From: Cupriavidus sp. WGlv3
GTDB lineage: Bacteria; Pseudomonadota; Gammaproteobacteria; Burkholderiales; Burkholderiaceae
Assembly (NCBI RefSeq): GCF_023952475.1
Contig: NZ_JALHRX010000006.1
Coordinates: forward strand, 124,001 to 188,000
Length of the DNA stretch: 64,000 nucleotides
Direction of reading: 5' to 3'
Shown: piece by piece, positions 59,952-64,000 of the stretch
Position numbering within the stretch: position 1 is the stretch's first letter
Layout of the letters: every line of letters begins with the position of its first letter
The notes under the pieces: generated by a model
Seen by the model: only the letters and a program-made list of their open reading frames with translations
Told to the model about the DNA's origin: nothing
The model's database searches: none
Made by a program: the position numbers and the translations under genes

Positions 59952-60974
59952 TCAATGCGGGGCGCCAACCTCCTCGCCCGCCAGCAATTGCAGTTCACGC
60001 CACAGCGCGTCGGGCACGTCGACGCCGTGCGCTGCCGCCTGCGCCTGCGCGGTTACACGGCGGTCGCCCGGCACGCGTGTGCCTTCGTCGTCCAGCATCG
60101 CGGCCAGCAGCGCTTCCACGCGCGCGGCGTAGACCTGCGAGCCGGCGAAGGCGCCGGGGTCCAGCACGAAGAACAACTGGCCGATGCGCGGACGGTTGCC
60201 CGCGTCGCTGAAGAAGGAATCGGCCTCGGCGCCGAACTGCGCCCCGGCCAGCGACGTCACCAGCAGCTCCACCAGCAACGCCAGCATCGCGCCCTTGACT
60301 CCACCCGCCGGCAGCATCGAGCCGCGCAGCGCGGCCTGGGCGTCGGTGGTCGGCTGGCCGGCCTCATCCAGCGCCCATCCGACCGGTATCGGCTTGCCGT
60401 GCTTCGCCGCCACCATGATCTTGCCGCGCGCGACTTCCGACAGCGACAGGTCGATCACCACCGGCGCGTGGCCCTGCCGCGGGAATACCGCCGCAACCGG
60501 GTTGGTGCCGAACAGCGGTCGCTTGCCACCCCACGCCGGCATGGCCGCGGGCGAATTGCCCATGGCCATGCCGACCATGCCGGCGCGCGCCACGGCCTCC
60601 AGTGGCAGCGCGGCGGCGCCGAAGTGATGGCTGTTGGTGACCGCGGCCACGCCGACGCCGGATGCGCGCGCGCGTGCCACGGCTTCGGCGATGGCCAGGT
60701 CGCACGCCGCGAAGGCAAAGCCGCAGCGCGCGTCGACCAGCACCGCGCTGGCGCGCGTGCCCTGTACCGTCGGCTCGGCGTTGCCGTCGACCCGGTCATG
60801 GCGCAGGTGCGCCACGTACATCGGCACGCGCGAGACCCCGTGCGACGGCAGCCCCGCTGCATCAGCCCGCACCAGCGCCGCTGCCGTCGCCTGCGCCTGC
60901 AGGGCGCTGGCCCCTGCCCGGCGCAGGCCCGCGGCAGCCACGCGCTCCAGTTCCTGCAACGCAATCCGGCTCAT
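59952..60974 (-). CDS. comC: (R)-sulfolactate dehydrogenase, Ldh/malate dehydrogenase family
   Basis: A 340-residue protein of the type-2 malate/L-lactate dehydrogenase family (NAD(P)-dependent, unlike classical LDH). Markers: ADAAGLPSHGVSRVPMYVAH with the catalytic His, AVTNSHHFGAAALPLEAVAR and MGNSPAAMPAWGGKRPLFGTNPVAAVFP. In sulfolactate-degrading bacteria ComC reversibly oxidises (R)-sulfolactate to sulfopyruvate and, with SlcC, turns the (S) form into the (R) form. The ATG overlaps the slcC stop (ATGA). Confidence 0.85.
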   Translation of the reverse strand: MSRIALQELERVAAAGLRRAGASALQAQATAAALVRADAAGLPSHGVSRVPMYVAHLRHDRVDGNAEPTVQGTRASAVLVDARCGFAFAACDLAIAEAVARARASGVGVAAVTNSHHFGAAALPLEAVARAGMVGMAMGNSPAAMPAWGGKRPLFGTNPVAAVFPRQGHAPVVIDLSLSEVARGKIMVAAKHGKPIPVGWALDEAGQPTTDAQAALRGSMLPAGGVKGAMLALLVELLVTSLAGAQFGAEADSFFSDAGNRPRIGQLFFVLDPGAFAGSQVYAARVEALLAAMLDDEGTRVPGDRRVTAQAQAAAHGVDVPDALWRELQLLAGEEVGAPH

Positions 60975-61906
60975 GGCATCTGCTCCAGCGATTGCCGCAC
61001 CTCGCGGGCGATCATCATCGATACGCGCGCATTGGCTTCGCGCGTCACGCCACCGACGTGCGGTGTCAGGATCAGGTTGGGCACGCCCCGCAGCGCGCTG
61101 CCCGCGGGCAGCGGCTCGCTGTCGAACACGTCCAGCGCGGCGCCGGCGAGGTGGCCGGCCCGCAGCGCATCGGCAAGCGCCGCCTCGTCCACCACGCCAC
61201 CGCGCGCGGTATTGACCAGCACCGCGCCGGACTTCATCGCCGCCAGGCGGCCGACATCGATCAGGTTGCGCGTGGCCGCCACCAGCGGCACATGCAGGCT
61301 GACCGCGTCCGCCTGCGCCAGCAGCGCGTCGAGCGGCACGCAGGCCACCCCGGTGGCGGACCAGACCGGATCATCGGCCGGCAACATCGGATCGCTGGCA
61401 ATGACCTCCATGCCGAAGGCGCGCGCCAGCGCAGCGGTCTGCCGGCCGATGTCGCCAAAGCCGATCAGGCCCAGCGTCTTGCCCAGCGCCTCCCGGCCCT
61501 CCGACAGCCTGGCCCGCGGCCACTGGCCGTCCGCCACCTCGGCACTGGACAGGTAGGCGCCGCGCAGCAGCACGGCGGCCGTGGTCACCACGTACTCCGC
61601 CACCGAACGCGCATTGGCCCCGGCCGCGGGTATCACGCGAATACCGCGTTCGCGGCAGGCGGCGACGTCGATATTGTCCAGCCCCACGCCGAGCCGCCCC
61701 ACCACCCGCAAGGCCGGCGCGCTGGCGAGCAGCGCTGCGTCCACCTGGGTCCGGTTGCGCACCACCAGCGCGTGCGCCCCGTCAAGGACCTCGAGCAACT
61801 CGCCGCGGCGATCGACCCAGCCCGGCTCGTAGCGCAGGTCGAAGCCGGCGCTCAGCGCCTGCACCGCGGCCGGATCCATGAACTCGCTGATGCAGATGCG
61901 CTTCAT
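60971..61906 (-). CDS. slcC: (S)-sulfolactate dehydrogenase
   Basis: A 311-residue D-2-hydroxyacid dehydrogenase-fold enzyme. Start [18 protein letters not shown]; cofactor loop LGLIGFGDIGRQTAALARAF; catalytic Arg in NTARGGVVDE and His in ILTPHVGGVTREA. Closest in form to SlcC, which oxidises (S)-sulfolactate to sulfopyruvate. The suyB stop overlaps the start; ATG codons at 61909 and 61906 are both possible (ATGATGA). The 3' end overlaps comC. In an operon with SuyAB and ComC this fits a racemising pair that feeds (R)-sulfolactate to SuyAB. Confidence 0.88.
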   Translation of the reverse strand: MKRICISEFMDPAAVQALSAGFDLRYEPGWVDRRGELLEVLDGAHALVVRNRTQVDAALLASAPALRVVGRLGVGLDNIDVAACRERGIRVIPAAGANARSVAEYVVTTAAVLLRGAYLSSAEVADGQWPRARLSEGREALGKTLGLIGFGDIGRQTAALARAFGMEVIASDPMLPADDPVWSATGVACVPLDALLAQADAVSLHVPLVAATRNLIDVGRLAAMKSGAVLVNTARGGVVDEAALADALRAGHLAGAALDVFDSEPLPAGSALRGVPNLILTPHVGGVTREANARVSMMIAREVRQSLEQMP

Positions 61907-63081
61907 CATGCCGACTCGTGGATGCGGGTCAGCACGAACTCGCGATGGCCGAGCGCCTCGGCCGCGGTCCAGCGGCCGTTGATGGTGGCCAGCATGCATT
62001 CCAGCAGCTTGTCGCCGGTCTGGTCCAGCGTCTGCTCGCGCTGCAGCAGGCCCGAGCAATCGACGTCCATGTGCTCGCTCATCAGGCGCACGGTGCGCGG
62101 GTTGGCGCACAGCTTGATCACCGGCACGATCGGGTTGCCGATCACGTTGCCCTGCCCGGTCGGGAAGAAATGGACCACGTAGCCGGCGGCCGCGCACAGC
62201 GTGACCATCTCGGCCGCGGCGGAAGACGAGTCCATGAACCACAGCCCCGGATGCGTCGGCGCCTCGGCCTTGTCGAGCACGCCGTCGACGGTGCACTTCT
62301 TGCCGATTTTCTGGATATTGCCCAGCGCCTTCTCTTCGATGGTAGTCAGGCCGCCGGCGATATTGCCCTTGGTCGGCTGCGACTCGGACAGGTCGGAGGT
62401 CTTCCAGCGGTCGATCATGCCCTGGTAGCGCTCGAACATCGCCATGAACTGGTGGCGCACGTCGTCGTTGGCGCAGCGCGCCGCGACGATATGCTCGCCG
62501 CCGGTCAGCTCGGAAGTCTCGCCGAACACCAGCGTGGTGCCCAGCGGATGCAGCTTGTCGAAGGCGTTGCCGACGGTCGGGTTGGCGCCGCAGCCCGAGG
62601 TGGTGTCCGATTCGCCGCACTTGGTCGACACCCACAGCTCGTTGATCGGACACTCCACGCGGTGCAGCGCGGTGGCGTATTGCACGAACTCGCGCGCGGC
62701 CCTGGAGGCGCGCATGATGGTGTCGTGGTCGCCGTGGCCCTCGATGCCGAAGCCGACCACCGGCTTGCCGGTCTGGGCGATGCCATCGACCACTTTCTTG
62801 GTCCAGCCCTCCTCGATACCGATCACCACCACCGCGGCGACGTTCGGGTTGCTGCCCGCGCCGATCAGCGTGCGGAAATGCAGGTCCAGGTCCGGCCCGA
62901 ACTGCAGGCGGCCGTACGGATGGGGAATCGCCATGGTGCCCTTGATCGCGGCGGCGACGGCCTCGGCGGCGGCGTTGGACAGGTCGTCCAGCGGCAGGAT
63001 GATGACGTGGTTGCGCACGCCGACGCGGCCATTGTCGCGGCGGTAGCCCCAGAAGGTGGTGTTTTGGTCGATCACGGACAT
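61906..63081 (-). CDS. suyB: (R)-sulfolactate sulfo-lyase, large subunit
   Basis: A 391-residue UxaA-family (altronate dehydratase-like) C-terminal subunit. [20 protein letters not shown] is the family's start, then [40 protein letters not shown] and [20 protein letters not shown]. With SuyA it removes sulfite from (R)-sulfolactate to give pyruvate, using iron. The ATG at 63081 has AAGGA eight bases upstream. Overlaps slcC by a few bases. SuyA and SuyB as separate genes and next to slcC-comC distinguish it from altronate or galactarate dehydratase. Confidence 0.92.
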   Translation of the reverse strand: MSVIDQNTTFWGYRRDNGRVGVRNHVIILPLDDLSNAAAEAVAAAIKGTMAIPHPYGRLQFGPDLDLHFRTLIGAGSNPNVAAVVVIGIEEGWTKKVVDGIAQTGKPVVGFGIEGHGDHDTIMRASRAAREFVQYATALHRVECPINELWVSTKCGESDTTSGCGANPTVGNAFDKLHPLGTTLVFGETSELTGGEHIVAARCANDDVRHQFMAMFERYQGMIDRWKTSDLSESQPTKGNIAGGLTTIEEKALGNIQKIGKKCTVDGVLDKAEAPTHPGLWFMDSSSAAAEMVTLCAAAGYVVHFFPTGQGNVIGNPIVPVIKLCANPRTVRLMSEHMDVDCSGLLQREQTLDQTGDKLLECMLATINGRWTAAEALGHREFVLTRIHESA

Positions 63082-63162
63082 GACGTGGATCCTTGGATGC
63101 GCGATGGAAGCGGAATTGAAGCGGAATGAAGGCGAATGGAACACAGGCGCGGCGCGCCCGGC

Positions 63163-63444
63163 TTACCAGCGCTTGGTCTTGATGTTGTGGACGTGGGCGT
63201 GCTGGCCGGCCTTGATCGGCGCCACCACCTTGCCGATGTCGATGCCGTACTTGTAGACCGTCTCGTTCACATCCATGTCGCGCAGCGCCACCTTGTGACC
63301 GATGGGAATCGGCTGCAGCGCGGTCACGGTCACGATCTTGTCTTCGTCCATGATCCAGGCATTGAGCTGGGTGCCGGGCTGGATCCCTTCCACCACGGCC
63401 ACCGCGACGGTGTCCTTGGCGTCATGAAGCACTACGTGAATCAT
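63163..63444 (-). CDS. suyA: (R)-sulfolactate sulfo-lyase, small subunit
   Basis: A 93-residue SAF-domain protein, first gene of the sulfolactate operon. MIHVVLHDAKDTVAVAVVEG, then VTALQPIPIGHKVALRDMDV and VVAPIKAGQHAHVHNIKTKR, the UxaA N-terminal type. The ribosome site GAGGAG is close to the ATG at 63442-63444. Works with SuyB; 81 bases separate the two. Confidence 0.92.
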   Translation of the reverse strand: MIHVVLHDAKDTVAVAVVEGIQPGTQLNAWIMDEDKIVTVTALQPIPIGHKVALRDMDVNETVYKYGIDIGKVVAPIKAGQHAHVHNIKTKRW

Positions 63445-63480
63445 CGTTGTCTCCTCTCTCTGTGGGTCGGGCGTGAAATC

Positions 63481-63509
63481 ATGGTAGGCGCTGGATTCAT
63501 CCATGTCAA
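63481..63509 (-). promoter_or_regulatory. promoter of the suyA operon
   Basis: Read on the minus strand: TTGACA (complement of 63504-63509), a 17-base spacer, and TACCAT (complement of 63481-63486), 36 bases before the suyA start codon. Confidence 0.65.
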
Positions 63510-63514
63510 CCAAC

Positions 63515-63526
63515 TCATATATATGA
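63515..63526. promoter_or_regulatory. palindromic candidate operator of the suy operon
   Basis: TCATATATATGA is a perfect 12-bp palindrome 5 bases upstream of the suyA -35 box. A related site lies before the GntR gene at 58790, which suggests the GntR protein binds both. Confidence 0.55.
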
Positions 63527-63575
63527 ATTTGGATTGACGTCTTGGTCCGCGTGCCGGGCGCGCCCCGCGGCGCAG

Positions 63576-64000
63576 TCAGACGGTTTCGGGAATCAGCACC
63601 ACTTTGCCGGCCGCAACGCGGCCGGCAGCCAGGTCGGCAAAGGCCGCCGGACCCTCGCTCAGCGCGCGCGTCTCGACCCACTCCAGCGTGCCGAAACTGC
63701 CGCGCTCCAGCGCCGCCACGGTGGCACGCAGGTCGGCCATGGTGTAGGTATAGGTGCCCAGCAAAGTCAGTTCGGCCAGGGTCAGCTTGCGCATGTCGAT
63801 CTCGCTGGCCCAGTCCTGCAGGCCGATATGCATGACCACGCCGCCGGGCCGCGCGGCGGCGATGGCGAGCTTGCGCGTCGCGCCCGCGCCCACCGCGTCG
63901 ATCACCACGTCGAAGGCCGATTCCGGCAGCGGGCCGGCCAAAGGGTCGACCGCATCGCAAGCGAGATGCCGCGTCACCGAGGCCCGGCGTAGCGCATTGG
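63576..64000 (-). CDS. alcohol dehydrogenase, C-terminal part (5' end outside window)
   Basis: An open frame from the right edge (SVTRHLACDAVDPLAG...) to the TGA at 63576-63578, 141 codons. It contains AFDVVIDAVGAGATRKLAIA, HIGLQDWASEIDMRKLTLAE and the tail AGKVVLIPETV, typical of the Rossmann part and end of a zinc-type MDR alcohol dehydrogenase. It is upstream of suyA on the same strand but ends 131 bases before it, past the suyA promoter, so it is a separate unit. Confidence 0.8.
   Translation of the reverse strand, partial: NALRRASVTRHLACDAVDPLAGPLPESAFDVVIDAVGAGATRKLAIAAARPGGVVMHIGLQDWASEIDMRKLTLAELTLLGTYTYTMADLRATVAALERGSFGTLEWVETRALSEGPAAFADLAAGRVAAGKVVLIPETV

Noticed and set aside
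1-64000. CRISPR arrays, rRNA, tRNA, complete insertion sequences, integrases or origins
   Set aside because: I looked for repeat-spacer periodicity, rRNA and tRNA landmarks and transposase motifs and saw none; the only mobile-type evidence is the 125-bp direct repeat and gene debris.

Overview
The window is high-GC, gene-dense bacterial DNA with the look of a Burkholderiaceae genome of the Cupriavidus/Ralstonia type. It has many LysR, AraC, TetR and GntR regulators, three stand-alone Bug-type (TctC-like) periplasmic receptors, a fused indolepyruvate ferredoxin oxidoreductase and an imuA-imuB-dnaE2 SOS mutagenesis operon. There are no rRNA, tRNA, ribosomal or core replication genes, so an accessory or secondary replicon is plausible (inference). 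Assignments come from reading motifs; no database search was run.

Layout. 1-4.4 kb: small envelope proteins (SurE-like nucleotidase, three lipoproteins, a coiled-coil protein). 4.5-10.8 kb: a mosaic bounded by two direct copies of the last 125 bp of dnaE2; it holds a quinone oxidoreductase-like gene, a DUF302 remnant and a lower-GC island (AroP-like permease, PLP-dependent deaminase/desulfhydrase, divergent AraC regulator). 10.8-16.7 kb: imuA-imuB-dnaE2 behind a perfect LexA box. 17-18.6 kb: a hipBA toxin-antitoxin pair with two palindromic operators, back to back with the SOS operon. 18.7-23.5 kb: an EamA exporter and a three-subunit PaoABC-like molybdenum aldehyde oxidase. 23.7-31.6 kb: a catabolic region with an AraC regulator, two Dabb-like proteins, an SDR, a quinone oxidoreductase, an HCCA-isomerase-like protein, an MHS-type transporter, a class II aldolase and a LysR regulator.

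32.3-36.7 kb: a TetR-controlled operon with a Bug receptor, an Fe(II)/2-oxoglutarate oxygenase, a PhnZ/TmpB-like HD-domain oxygenase and a DUF2236 (MpaB/Lcp-type) oxygenase. 36.7-39.2 kb: small secreted proteins, gene debris and AT-richer intergenic DNA. 39.2-48 kb: indolepyruvate ferredoxin oxidoreductase with a divergent LysR, then Bug, LysR and an aconitase-like protein in AcnB domain order without the HEAT domain. 48-51.9 kb: LysR, GlxA-type AraC, NmrA-like reductase and an Ohr/OsmC protein. 52-58 kb: an operon of RidA, a divergent second adenylosuccinate synthetase (PurA paralogue) and a PNPOx-like flavoprotein, with an MFS transporter, an AraC regulator and a divergent formamidase-like hydrolase. 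58-63.5 kb: a complete sulfolactate module (suyA, suyB, slcC, comC, Bug, GntR) that should convert both sulfolactate enantiomers to pyruvate and sulfite. The window ends inside an alcohol dehydrogenase gene.

The two loci most likely to be undescribed are the three-oxygenase operon and the PurA-paralogue locus.
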